From Microbacterium sufflavum (GTDB lineage: Bacteria; Actinomycetota; Actinomycetes; Actinomycetales; Microbacteriaceae), in contig NZ_JAHWXK010000003.1 in the NCBI RefSeq assembly GCF_023091155.1, forward strand, positions 62,001 through 126,000: a stretch of 64,000 nt of DNA, read 5' to 3'. Within the stretch, counting starts at the first letter, position 1. Each line of letters starts with the position of its first letter. The notes beneath the pieces were generated by a model. The model saw only the letters and a list, made by a program, of their open reading frames with translations. It was not told the origin of the DNA and did not search any database. The translations under genes were made by a program, and so were the position numbers. Below are positions 1 to 7,324 of the stretch, one piece after another.

Positions 1-1
1 G

Positions 2-820
2 CGCGGCACCGACATCACCGCGCGATACCCCGAGCTCACGGCCGACGGGGCGCCGTTCCTCCCGGTCGACGAGGCGATCGTCGACGGGGAGATCGTCGCG
101 TTCGACGCCCACGCACGGCCGAGCTTCTCCCTGTTGCAGAACCGGATGCACCTGACCCGCCCGCGCGAGATCGAGCGCGAGGTGGTGCGCACGCCCGTCG
201 TCTACATGCTGTTCGACCTGCTCCGGCTCGACGGGCACGACCTCACGGGCATGCCGCTGCGCGAACGCCGCACGCTGCTGGAAGACCTGGTCGCCGACCT
301 CGAGGCGCCGGTCCAGGTGCCGCCGGTGTTCGACGACGTGGACGCGGCCCTCGGCGCGAGCGACGAGTTCGGTCTTGAGGGCGTCGTGGTCAAGGACCCC
401 GCGTCCCGCTACCGCCCCGGCGTCCGCTCACCGTCCTGGCTCAAGCTGAAGAACACGCGCATGCAGGAGGCCGTGATCGTGGGCATCCGTCCGGGCAAGG
501 GCGAACGCGACGGCACGCTCGGGTCCCTGCTGCTGGCCGTGCCCGACGAGGGAGAACTGCGCTACGTGGGACGGGTCGGCACGGGGTTCAGCGACCGGAT
601 GCTCCGCGAGCTGATGGCGCGCCTCGAGCCGCTGCGGGTGTCCGCTCCGCCGCTCGACGGCGTGCCGAGGCCCGACGCCTCGGACGCGCTGTGGGTGCGA
701 CCGGAGCTCGTGGGCGAGGTCGAGTTCGGCAACTGGACACCGGACGGCATCCTGCGTCACGCGCGGTGGCGGGGCCTCCGGCCGGACAAGACCCCCGACG
801 AGATCACCGTCGAGGAGTGA
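2..820 (+). CDS. ATP-dependent DNA ligase, C-terminal part (5' end outside window)
   Basis: The reading frame is open from the first bases, so the gene starts outside the window; 272 residues are present. It joins DNA nicks by adenylyl transfer. Visible ligase motifs are DGEIVAFD with FSLLQNRM just after it (motif IIIa region), EGVVVK (motif IV) and WLKLK (motif V). These are followed by an OB-fold domain with GRVGTGFSDRM. The adenylated lysine motif (KxDG) would lie upstream and is not seen. The motif spacing and the GxVGTGFS block fit the LigD/LigC-type bacterial ATP ligases used with Ku in end joining. Whether polymerase or nuclease domains precede it cannot be judged here. Confidence 0.9.
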   Translation, partial: RGTDITARYPELTADGAPFLPVDEAIVDGEIVAFDAHARPSFSLLQNRMHLTRPREIEREVVRTPVVYMLFDLLRLDGHDLTGMPLRERRTLLEDLVADLEAPVQVPPVFDDVDAALGASDEFGLEGVVVKDPASRYRPGVRSPSWLKLKNTRMQEAVIVGIRPGKGERDGTLGSLLLAVPDEGELRYVGRVGTGFSDRMLRELMARLEPLRVSAPPLDGVPRPDASDALWVRPELVGEVEFGNWTPDGILRHARWRGLRPDKTPDEITVEE

Positions 821-835
821 GCGCCGCCCGCCGCG

Positions 836-1756
836 TCACGCGTGGTGCGGCTCGCAGTCCGACTGCTCGGCTGGCTCGATCTGGAAGGTGGAGTGCGCCA
901 CGTCGAAGTGGTCGGCGAGGCACGACTGCATCTCGGCGAGGAGAGCGGCGGAGCGCCCGTCCGCCAGGAGTGCGGGCTCCACACTCACGTGGGCGGTGAA
1001 CACCGGGGCTCCGCGCGTGAGCTGCCACACGTGCACGTCGTGCACGCCGATCACCCCTGCATAGCCGAGCAGGTGTGTGCGGATCTCGCTGACGGCCGTG
1101 CCCTTCGGGGCCGATTCGGACAGCACCGAGAACACTTCGCGCAACAGCGAGATCGCCCGCGGGATGATCATGGCCGCGATGAACAGCGAGGCGATGGCGT
1201 CGGCCGGCATCCAGCCCGTGAGCAGGATCACGGCGGCCGCGACGATGACGGCCAGCGAACCCAGCAGGTCGCCCATCACCTCCAGGTAGGCCCCGCGCAC
1301 GTTGATGCTGGTCTTCTGGGCTCGGCTGAGCAGCCACATCGACACGGCGTTGGCCACCAGGCCGACGACCGCGACGACGAGCATGAGACCGCCGGCGACC
1401 TCCACCGTGTTCGGATTCAGCAGGCGCTCGACCCCCTGGACGGCCACCACGGTGGCCAGCGCGATCAGGATCACCGCGTTGATCAGCGCGCCGAAGACCT
1501 CGGCGCGCTGGTAGCCGAACGTCCGACGGTCGTCCGCGGGTCGGGCGGCGACGGTGGCCGCGATGAGCGCGATCACGAGCGCGGAGGCGTCGGTGAACAT
1601 GTGGGCCGCGTCGGCGAGCAGCGCCAGCGATCCGGTGAGCAGAGCGCCGACCACCTGCACGATCATGACCGTGGCGGTCAGCGTCAACGAGATGGCGAGC
1701 AGGCGTCTGCTGCTCGCCGAGCGGAGACCGCCGGGCGCGGGCGCGTGATCGTGCAT
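836..1756 (-). CDS. cation diffusion facilitator family metal efflux transporter
   Basis: This 306-residue membrane protein belongs to the CzcD/ZitB type of CDF proton antiporters, which export Zn, Cd or Co across the inner membrane. The N-terminus is His-containing (MHDH), about six membrane segments follow up to residue 200, and the C-terminal cytoplasmic domain has GVHDVHVWQL and a final His pair. The first metal-site motif is HMFTD (H52, D56). The second, in TM5, reads EVMGD (E159, D163), so Glu replaces the usual His. The start is supported by a TAGCCT hexamer 6 bases upstream. The gene is on the same strand as rdgB but has its own promoter. Confidence 0.92.
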   Translation of the reverse strand: MHDHAPAPGGLRSASSRRLLAISLTLTATVMIVQVVGALLTGSLALLADAAHMFTDASALVIALIAATVAARPADDRRTFGYQRAEVFGALINAVILIALATVVAVQGVERLLNPNTVEVAGGLMLVVAVVGLVANAVSMWLLSRAQKTSINVRGAYLEVMGDLLGSLAVIVAAAVILLTGWMPADAIASLFIAAMIIPRAISLLREVFSVLSESAPKGTAVSEIRTHLLGYAGVIGVHDVHVWQLTRGAPVFTAHVSVEPALLADGRSAALLAEMQSCLADHFDVAHSTFQIEPAEQSDCEPHHA

Positions 1757-1762
1757 GCCTCC

Positions 1763-1768
1763 AGGCTA
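1763..1768 (-). promoter_or_regulatory. leaderless -10 element of the metal efflux gene
   Basis: TAGCCT on the minus strand with a 6-base spacer to the ATG at 1756. This places the expected transcription start on the start codon itself. The spacer also contains GGAGG. Confidence 0.6.
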
Positions 1769-1859
1769 GACCGGGGATCGCCCCGGAACGGCCGATCCTG
1801 GCTAGTCGGGAAGGGTAACGATTCTCACCGTCAGCAGGACTTCTCCGCGGCCGCCCAGG

Positions 1860-2459
1860 TCAGAGTCCTGCGAGCAGGGGCACCAGGGCGGTGAAGGCGC
1901 GGGCGCGGTGCGACTGCGCCTGCTTCTCCTCGGCGGTGAACTCCCCGACCGTGCGCTCGGCTCCCGCGTCCTGGCCGTCCGGGACGAACACGGGGTCGTA
2001 GCCGAAGCCGCCGTCGCCGGACGCCGCGTGCGCGAGCCGTCCCGGCCAGATCCCCTCGACCACGTGCTCGGCCCCACCCGGGACCACGAGCGCGATCGTC
2101 GACGTGAAGTGTGCGGCTCGGTGCCGGTCGGCGATGTCGCGGAGCTGGTCGAGCAGCAGCTCCCGGTTCGCCACCGCGTCCTTCTTCTGTCCGGCCCAGT
2201 ACGCGGAGAAGACACCGGGTGATCCGCCGAGCACGTCCACGCAGATGCCCGAGTCGTCGGCGAGCGCCGGAAGCCCGGTGTGCGCGGCGGCCGCCCTGGC
2301 CTTGAGCAGCGCGTTCTCCGCGAAGGTCACGCCGTCCTCCACGGGCTCGGGGCCGTCGTAGCCGACCACCTCCAGGTCGGGCCTGGCCTGGGCGACGATC
2401 TGCTGGAACTCCTCGACCTTGTGCGGGTTGTGGGTCGCCAGGACGACGCGCACGGTCAC
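1860..2459 (-). CDS. rdgB: non-canonical purine NTP pyrophosphatase (RdgB/HAM1)
   Basis: This 199-residue house-cleaning enzyme hydrolyses dITP, ITP and XTP to the monophosphates and so keeps deaminated purines out of DNA and RNA. Family signatures are [10 protein letters not shown] at the N-terminus, [20 protein letters not shown] with the catalytic Asp, and GFGYDPVF. The frame is open far upstream through rph; the GTG at 2459 is chosen because it gives the standard N-terminus and overlaps the rph stop codon as GTGA, implying translational coupling. It is the last gene of a murI-rph-rdgB run, an arrangement common in Actinobacteria. Confidence 0.95.
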   Translation of the reverse strand: MTVRVVLATHNPHKVEEFQQIVAQARPDLEVVGYDGPEPVEDGVTFAENALLKARAAAAHTGLPALADDSGICVDVLGGSPGVFSAYWAGQKKDAVANRELLLDQLRDIADRHRAAHFTSTIALVVPGGAEHVVEGIWPGRLAHAASGDGGFGYDPVFVPDGQDAGAERTVGEFTAEEKQAQSHRARAFTALVPLLAGL

Positions 2460-3193
2460 TCCCCCGCCAGCGCCGCGAGCTGCCGCGCCTTCAGGTCTTC
2501 GCAGCCCGCGAGTCCCAGCTCCAGGAGCGCGTCGAGCTCGCGCTTGTCGAACGGCGCCCCCTCGGCGGTGCCCTGCACCTCGACGAACAGGCCGCGACCG
2601 GTCACGACCACGTTCATGTCGGTCTCGGCGCGCACGTCCTCGACGTACGCGAGGTCGAGCAGGGGCTCGCCGTCGACGATCCCGACCGACACCGCCGCGA
2701 CCGAGTCGAGCAGCGGCGTCGAGTTGCGCCCGATGAACTTCTTCTCGCGGCCCCACTCGATGGCGTCGGCAAGGGCGACGTAGGCGCCCGTGATGGCCGC
2801 CGTGCGGGTGCCGCCGTCGGCCTGCAGCACGTCGCAGTCGATCACGATCGTGTTCTCGCCGAGCGCCTTGGTGTCGACCACGGCGCGCAGGGCACGGCCG
2901 ATGAGCCGCGAGATCTCGTGCGTGCGACCGCCGATGCGACCCTTCACGCTCTCGCGGTCGTTGCGGCTGTTGGTCGCGCGCGGGAGCATCGCGTACTCCG
3001 CCGTCACCCAGCCCTTGCCCTTGCCGGTGAGCCAGCGCGGCACGCCGTTCGTGAACGAGGCGGTGCACAGCACCTTGGTGCCCCCGAAGCTGATCAGGGC
3101 CGATCCCTCGGCCTGCGCGCTCCAGCCGCGCTCGATGGTGATCTCGCGCAGCTGCGAGGCGGAACGGCCGTCGGCACGGACGATGTCGGTCAT
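2456..3193 (-). CDS. rph: ribonuclease PH
   Basis: This phosphorolytic 3'-to-5' exoribonuclease trims the 3' ends of tRNA precursors and works as a hexamer. It has 245 residues, the normal length. Recognisable blocks are the N-terminal [60 protein letters not shown] and the C-terminal [17 protein letters not shown] ribosome site precedes the ATG. It lies 32 bases downstream of murI and overlaps rdgB by 4 bases. Confidence 0.96.
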   Translation of the reverse strand: MTDIVRADGRSASQLREITIERGWSAQAEGSALISFGGTKVLCTASFTNGVPRWLTGKGKGWVTAEYAMLPRATNSRNDRESVKGRIGGRTHEISRLIGRALRAVVDTKALGENTIVIDCDVLQADGGTRTAAITGAYVALADAIEWGREKKFIGRNSTPLLDSVAAVSVGIVDGEPLLDLAYVEDVRAETDMNVVVTGRGLFVEVQGTAEGAPFDKRELDALLELGLAGCEDLKARQLAALAGE

Positions 3194-3225
3194 GGGCTTC
3201 TCTCGGTTCGGGACGGGCGAGCGGA

Positions 3226-4062
3226 TCAGCGCGCGTCGAGCGCGGGGTCGGGGAGGGTGATGACGCCGGTGTGGACGAGCTGCACGTCGCGCACCTCGCG
3301 GCCCATCAGCCGGTTGGCGAGCGCGGTGAAATCGTCGGCCGAGTCGCCCGTCGCCTCGTAGACGTAGGTGGCGGTGGCATCCGCAGGGGCCAGCAGATCG
3401 CCGCGCACGAGCTGACGGTAGACGTCGCCGGCCGTCTCGTCATCGCTCGACACGAGGGTCACGCCTTCGCCCATCACGTAGCTGATGGCACCCCGGAGGA
3501 ACGGGTAGTGCGTGCAGCCGAGGACGAGCGTGTCCACGTCGGCCTCTCGCAGCGGCGCGAGGTACTCCTCCGCGACGGCGAGCACCTCCGGGGTTCCGGT
3601 GACCCCGGCCTCAACGAACTCGACGAACCGCGGACAGGCGGCCGTGAAGACCTGCAGGCGCTCGTTCACCTCGAGCATGTCCTGGTACGCGCGGGAGCCG
3701 ATCGTGCCGACCGTGCCGATCACGCCGACCCGGCCGTTGCGCGTGGTCGAGACGGCTCGGCGCACCGCGGGGCCGATGACCTCCACCACCGGGACGTCGT
3801 AGCGCTCGCGCGCATCGCGCAGCATCGCCGCCGAGGCCGTGTTGCAGGCGATCACGAGCATCTTCACGCCCTGGTCGACCAGGGTGTCGAGCACCTCGAG
3901 AGCGTAGCGGCGCACGTCGGCGATCGGCTTCGGGCCGTAGGGCGAGTGCGCGGTGTCGCCGATGTAGACGAAGGATTCTCTGGGCAGCTGGGCGCGGATG
4001 GCCCTGGCCACCGTGAGCCCGCCGACACCGGAGTCGAAGATCCCGATCGGCGCGTCATTCAT
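3226..4062 (-). CDS. murI: glutamate racemase
   Basis: This 278-residue cytoplasmic enzyme interconverts L- and D-glutamate for peptidoglycan synthesis. The N-terminal substrate loop is [12 protein letters not shown]. The two catalytic cysteines are visible in ACNTAS (C73) and LGCTHYPFL (C183), and [11 protein letters not shown] is also conserved. A GGGGAG ribosome site and, 8 bases before the ATG, a TAGGCT hexamer (4071-4076) precede the start. It is divergent from pncB with a 61-base gap and leads the rph-rdgB run. Confidence 0.96.
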   Translation of the reverse strand: MNDAPIGIFDSGVGGLTVARAIRAQLPRESFVYIGDTAHSPYGPKPIADVRRYALEVLDTLVDQGVKMLVIACNTASAAMLRDARERYDVPVVEVIGPAVRRAVSTTRNGRVGVIGTVGTIGSRAYQDMLEVNERLQVFTAACPRFVEFVEAGVTGTPEVLAVAEEYLAPLREADVDTLVLGCTHYPFLRGAISYVMGEGVTLVSSDDETAGDVYRQLVRGDLLAPADATATYVYEATGDSADDFTALANRLMGREVRDVQLVHTGVITLPDPALDAR

Positions 4063-4111
4063 GACTCCCCAGCCTACCCGCGCGCGGCAGGGCCCGCGTA
4101 TCGCGGCTCAC

Positions 4112-4117
4112 TATGCT
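4112..4117 (+). promoter_or_regulatory. leaderless -10 element of pncB
   Basis: TATGCT with a 6-base spacer to the ATG at 4124. It shares the 61-base divergent region with the murI TAGGCT element at 4071-4076 on the other strand. Confidence 0.55.
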
Positions 4118-4123
4118 GGGCGG

Positions 4124-5449
4124 ATGACCACGTCGACGGCGCTGCTCACCGACCGTTACGAGCTCACGATGCTCGCCGCCTCGCTCCGGGACGGCACCGC
4201 GTTCCGTCCGAGCGTGTTCGAGCTGTTCTCGCGTCGGCTGTCCGGCGGCCGGCGCTTCGGCGTCGTCGCGGGCACCGGGCGCCTGCTGAGCCTGCTCCGC
4301 GACTTCCGGTTCGGCGACGACGAGCTGCGCTTCCTGCGCGACGAGCAGGTCGTCGACACCGAGACGCTCTCCCACCTCGAGCGTTACCGCTTCACGGGCT
4401 CGGTCCGCGGGTACCGCGAGGGCGAGCTCTACTTCCCCGGCTCCCCCATCCTCACGGTGGAGGGATCCTTCGCGGATGCCGTCGTCCTGGAGACCCTCGC
4501 GCTGAGCGTGCTCAACCACGACTCCGCGGTCGCGACGGCCGCGGCGCGCATGAGCATCGCGGCCGGTGAGCGACCGCTGGCCGAGATGGGATCTCGCCGT
4601 GCGGCCGAGCGCTCCGCCGTCGCCGCGGCCCGCGCCGCCTACATCGCGGGTTTCACCGCCACGAGCAACCTGGAGGCCGGCCGCACGTGGGGCATCCCCA
4701 CGATGGGCACGGCGGCGCACTCCTGGACGCTGCTGCATGACTCCGAGGAGGACGCCTTCCGCGCCCAGGTCGCGAGCATGGGCGTCGACACCACCCTGCT
4801 GGTCGACACGTACGACATCCGCAGCGGCGTCGAGACGGCGATCCGCGTGGCAGGAACCGAGCTGGGCGGCGTCCGGATCGACTCCGGTGACCTGCCGATC
4901 GTGGCCGCCGAGGTCCGCGCACAGCTGGACGAGCTGGGAGCGACGGGCACGCGCATCACCGTCACCAGCGACCTCGACGAGTACGCGATCGCCGCTCTCG
5001 CCGCGTCACCCGTCGACGCGTACGGCGTCGGCACCTCGGTCGTGACCGGGTCCGGCTACCCCACTGCGAGCATGGTGTACAAGCTGGTCGCGCGGCAGGA
5101 TGCCGACGGAGCCTGGATCGGGGTGGCCAAGGCCTCCGCCGACAAGGCGTCGTTCGGGGGGCGGAAGGCAGCGTTCCGGACGCTGTCCGACGGCGTCGCG
5201 ACGGCGGAGACCGTCGTCGTGTCCGACGGGTTCGAGGAACTCGACACACCCGCTGAGCACGTGGACGGCCGACCGCTCCAGGTCACTCTCGTCGAGGACG
5301 GCGACATCGACACCGCGCACGAGGGTGTCGCCGGGACGGCGGCCGCCCGCGCACATCACCTTCGCGTGCGCGAGGAGCTGCCGGTGCGCGCCCTGGCGCT
5401 CAGCAAGTCCGACCCGGCGATCCCGACCGTCTACCTCGAGGCCGACTGA
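4124..5449 (+). CDS. pncB: nicotinate phosphoribosyltransferase
   Basis: This 441-residue enzyme joins nicotinate and PRPP, with ATP, to nicotinate mononucleotide in the NAD salvage pathway. The N-terminus LLTDRYELTMLAASLRDG is diagnostic, and FELFSRRL, EMGSRR, the GTAAHSW block carrying the catalytic His, and DSGDLPIVAAEVR follow. GVGTSVVTGSGYPT lies in the phosphoribosyl-binding part. The ATG at 4124 fits the family N-terminus and lies 6 bases after a TATGCT hexamer; the frame is open further upstream but overlaps murI. It converges on the DUF3039 gene with 2 bases between stop codons. Confidence 0.95.
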   Translation: MTTSTALLTDRYELTMLAASLRDGTAFRPSVFELFSRRLSGGRRFGVVAGTGRLLSLLRDFRFGDDELRFLRDEQVVDTETLSHLERYRFTGSVRGYREGELYFPGSPILTVEGSFADAVVLETLALSVLNHDSAVATAAARMSIAAGERPLAEMGSRRAAERSAVAAARAAYIAGFTATSNLEAGRTWGIPTMGTAAHSWTLLHDSEEDAFRAQVASMGVDTTLLVDTYDIRSGVETAIRVAGTELGGVRIDSGDLPIVAAEVRAQLDELGATGTRITVTSDLDEYAIAALAASPVDAYGVGTSVVTGSGYPTASMVYKLVARQDADGAWIGVAKASADKASFGGRKAAFRTLSDGVATAETVVVSDGFEELDTPAEHVDGRPLQVTLVEDGDIDTAHEGVAGTAAARAHHLRVREELPVRALALSKSDPAIPTVYLEAD

Positions 5450-5451
5450 GG

Positions 5452-5718
5452 TCAGCCGACCATCGACTCGTAGATCTCCTTGCACGTCGGGCAGATCGGG
5501 AACTTCTCCGGATCGCGGCCCGGCGTCCACTTCTTGCCGCAGAGAGCGCGCACCGGCTTCCCGGTGATCGCGGACTCGAGGATCTTGTCCTTCTTCACGT
5601 AGTGCGAGAAGCGCTCGTGGTCGCCCGGTTCGAGGTTCTCCTCCCGGAGGAGCTCTTCCAGTTCGCGATCAAGCGTTGCCACGCCGCCCTGATCGGGGCT
5701 GTCCAGCGGAGTACTCAT
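5452..5718 (-). CDS. DUF3039 family small zinc-ribbon-like protein
   Basis: This 88-residue protein of unknown function belongs to a family found almost only in Actinobacteria. The N-terminal half is acidic and charged (LDRELEELLREENLEPG). The C-terminal half holds H39, C60 and CPTC (C76, C79), a likely single zinc site. The start is supported by TAGAAT 6 bases upstream. It stands alone, convergent with pncB. The family name is recognised; no activity is known or inferred. Confidence 0.85.
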   Translation of the reverse strand: MSTPLDSPDQGGVATLDRELEELLREENLEPGDHERFSHYVKKDKILESAITGKPVRALCGKKWTPGRDPEKFPICPTCKEIYESMVG

Positions 5719-5724
5719 TCCGCG

Positions 5725-5730
5725 ATTCTA
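5725..5730 (-). promoter_or_regulatory. leaderless -10 element of the DUF3039 gene
   Basis: TAGAAT, close to the actinobacterial consensus, with a 6-base spacer to the ATG at 5718. Confidence 0.6.
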
Positions 5731-5758
5731 GCCGCGTCGTGGGGCCGGTGGGCGGCCG

Positions 5759-7324
5759 TCACGCGGTCTCGACGAACTCCATGAGCCGCTCTCCGCTGTG
5801 CTCGAAGATGCGCCCGCCGAGCACAGCCCCGGCGACGAGCACGATCGCGCCGGTGAACAGCCCCACCCAGAACGCCGCGGGCGCGAACGCCGAACCGGAG
5901 ACGATCGTGGCGGCGAAGAGCCAGATCGTCGGCACGCTCAGGACGATGGATCCGAGGAACGCCGCGGCGGGGCCGTAGGCACCGTGGGACGTCGGCCGCT
6001 GTGGCTGCTGGAAGGGGCTGTCCCCGGGTCGCGACACCGCGTACGGTGCGACCACCGACACCACGCTCGAGATGCCGAGGGCGCACAGCAGAAGACTGAC
6101 CGCGAGACCCACCAGCGGAAGGAGGAGGGTCCAGCTCCCCACGAGCAGCAACGACAGCGGCACCGCGATCGCGAGCACCGGGACGGCCACGAGGAGCACC
6201 GGGACGAGCCGTCCGAGGCGGTCGGGAAGGCCGCGTACCCCGCTCGCCACGTGCGTCCACAGCGCGGTCGAGTCGTAGGCGATGTCGTTGTGGGGCAGCC
6301 AGCCGAAGAACAGCGCCATCACCGGAACCGGGATGAGGGCCGCGATCTCGATCGGGACACCGGCGACGATGAGCGGCAGCACCGTCAGCACCCCGGCGAC
6401 GGGCACGACGATCACGTTCATGATGTAGCGACGGTCCCGCAGCCAGTACACGAGGCTGCGCGACGCGATCGCTCCGAAAGCGTTGGACGGCAGCAGGCCG
6501 AACCAGCCGAGGCCCGTGCGCTCCCGTGCCGTGACGGGCCGCTCGGTGGTCGTCAGCAGACGACGGACGAACCACGCCCAGACGAGGGCGAGGGCGATGG
6601 CCGTGACCACCGCGACGGCACCGCTCGCCCACGCCGTCCCGGTCTCTCCTGCCGCCGCGGCGAACGCAGAGGCCGGAGCCGCAGCGAACGGAGTGACACC
6701 GATCACCGACGTGAGCGTCGCGATCGACGCGGGCACGTCACCGTCCCATCGCAACGAACCGAGGAACACGGCGACGGGGAATGCGATCACTATCAGGGCG
6801 AGCGCGAACAGGGCGGTGAGCTCCCTCGATCGACGCTCCGGGAGCAGCATCGCGTTCAGCGCCATGCCGATCCGGGCGATCAGGGCCGTGATGAACAGGC
6901 CGAGCAGAGACATGATCACCGCGAGTGGCCACGGCGCGCCCGCCTCGATCGCGACGATGCACACGCTGGCATAGACGGCGAGAAGGGCGAGGCTCGGCAC
7001 GCTCACCAGCGAGGCGAGCATGAGCACCCAGGGCAGTCGGCGCTCGTCGACGCCGAACACCGCGAACCGACGGGGGTCGAGCTGGTCCACCGCCCCGACC
7101 AGCAGCGGCCCCACGAGGAAGCCGAGCAGCACCGCCGCACCGCCGAGCACGGTGACCGCGCTGGCGACCGGCACGGAGGCGTCGGTCAGGCTGAACACCG
7201 CGACGCAGACCACGACCGTCACGGCGACGACGGCCCCGAAGGACAGCAGCGTGCGGATCCGGCGTTCACCGCGGAGTGCGCCGAGGAGGAGCGCGAACCT
7301 CAGTCGGAGAACGTGTGCAGCCAT
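5759..7324 (-). CDS. ABC transporter permease, large multi-pass membrane protein
   Basis: This 521-residue protein has about twelve hydrophobic segments spread along its length and no recognisable soluble domain. The start at 7324 (MAAHVLRLRF) is chosen because the upstream part of the frame overlaps the ATPase gene and is arginine-rich shadow sequence. It overlaps the ATPase gene by 25 bases, so the two are almost certainly one exporter: this subunit forms the membrane channel, the ATPase drives it. The substrate is not evident. Arg pairs at segment borders (RDRRY, ERRSREL) suggest cytoplasmic loops. It resembles ABC-2-like exporter permeases only in outline. Confidence 0.8.
   Translation of the reverse strand: MAAHVLRLRFALLLGALRGERRIRTLLSFGAVVAVTVVVCVAVFSLTDASVPVASAVTVLGGAAVLLGFLVGPLLVGAVDQLDPRRFAVFGVDERRLPWVLMLASLVSVPSLALLAVYASVCIVAIEAGAPWPLAVIMSLLGLFITALIARIGMALNAMLLPERRSRELTALFALALIVIAFPVAVFLGSLRWDGDVPASIATLTSVIGVTPFAAAPASAFAAAAGETGTAWASGAVAVVTAIALALVWAWFVRRLLTTTERPVTARERTGLGWFGLLPSNAFGAIASRSLVYWLRDRRYIMNVIVVPVAGVLTVLPLIVAGVPIEIAALIPVPVMALFFGWLPHNDIAYDSTALWTHVASGVRGLPDRLGRLVPVLLVAVPVLAIAVPLSLLLVGSWTLLLPLVGLAVSLLLCALGISSVVSVVAPYAVSRPGDSPFQQPQRPTSHGAYGPAAAFLGSIVLSVPTIWLFAATIVSGSAFAPAAFWVGLFTGAIVLVAGAVLGGRIFEHSGERLMEFVETA

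Noticed and set aside
842..1894. Long plus-strand frame opposite the metal transporter (350 codons)
   Set aside because: Its product is His/Arg/Asp-rich with no hydrophobic core or domain, the usual antisense shadow of a GC-rich gene.
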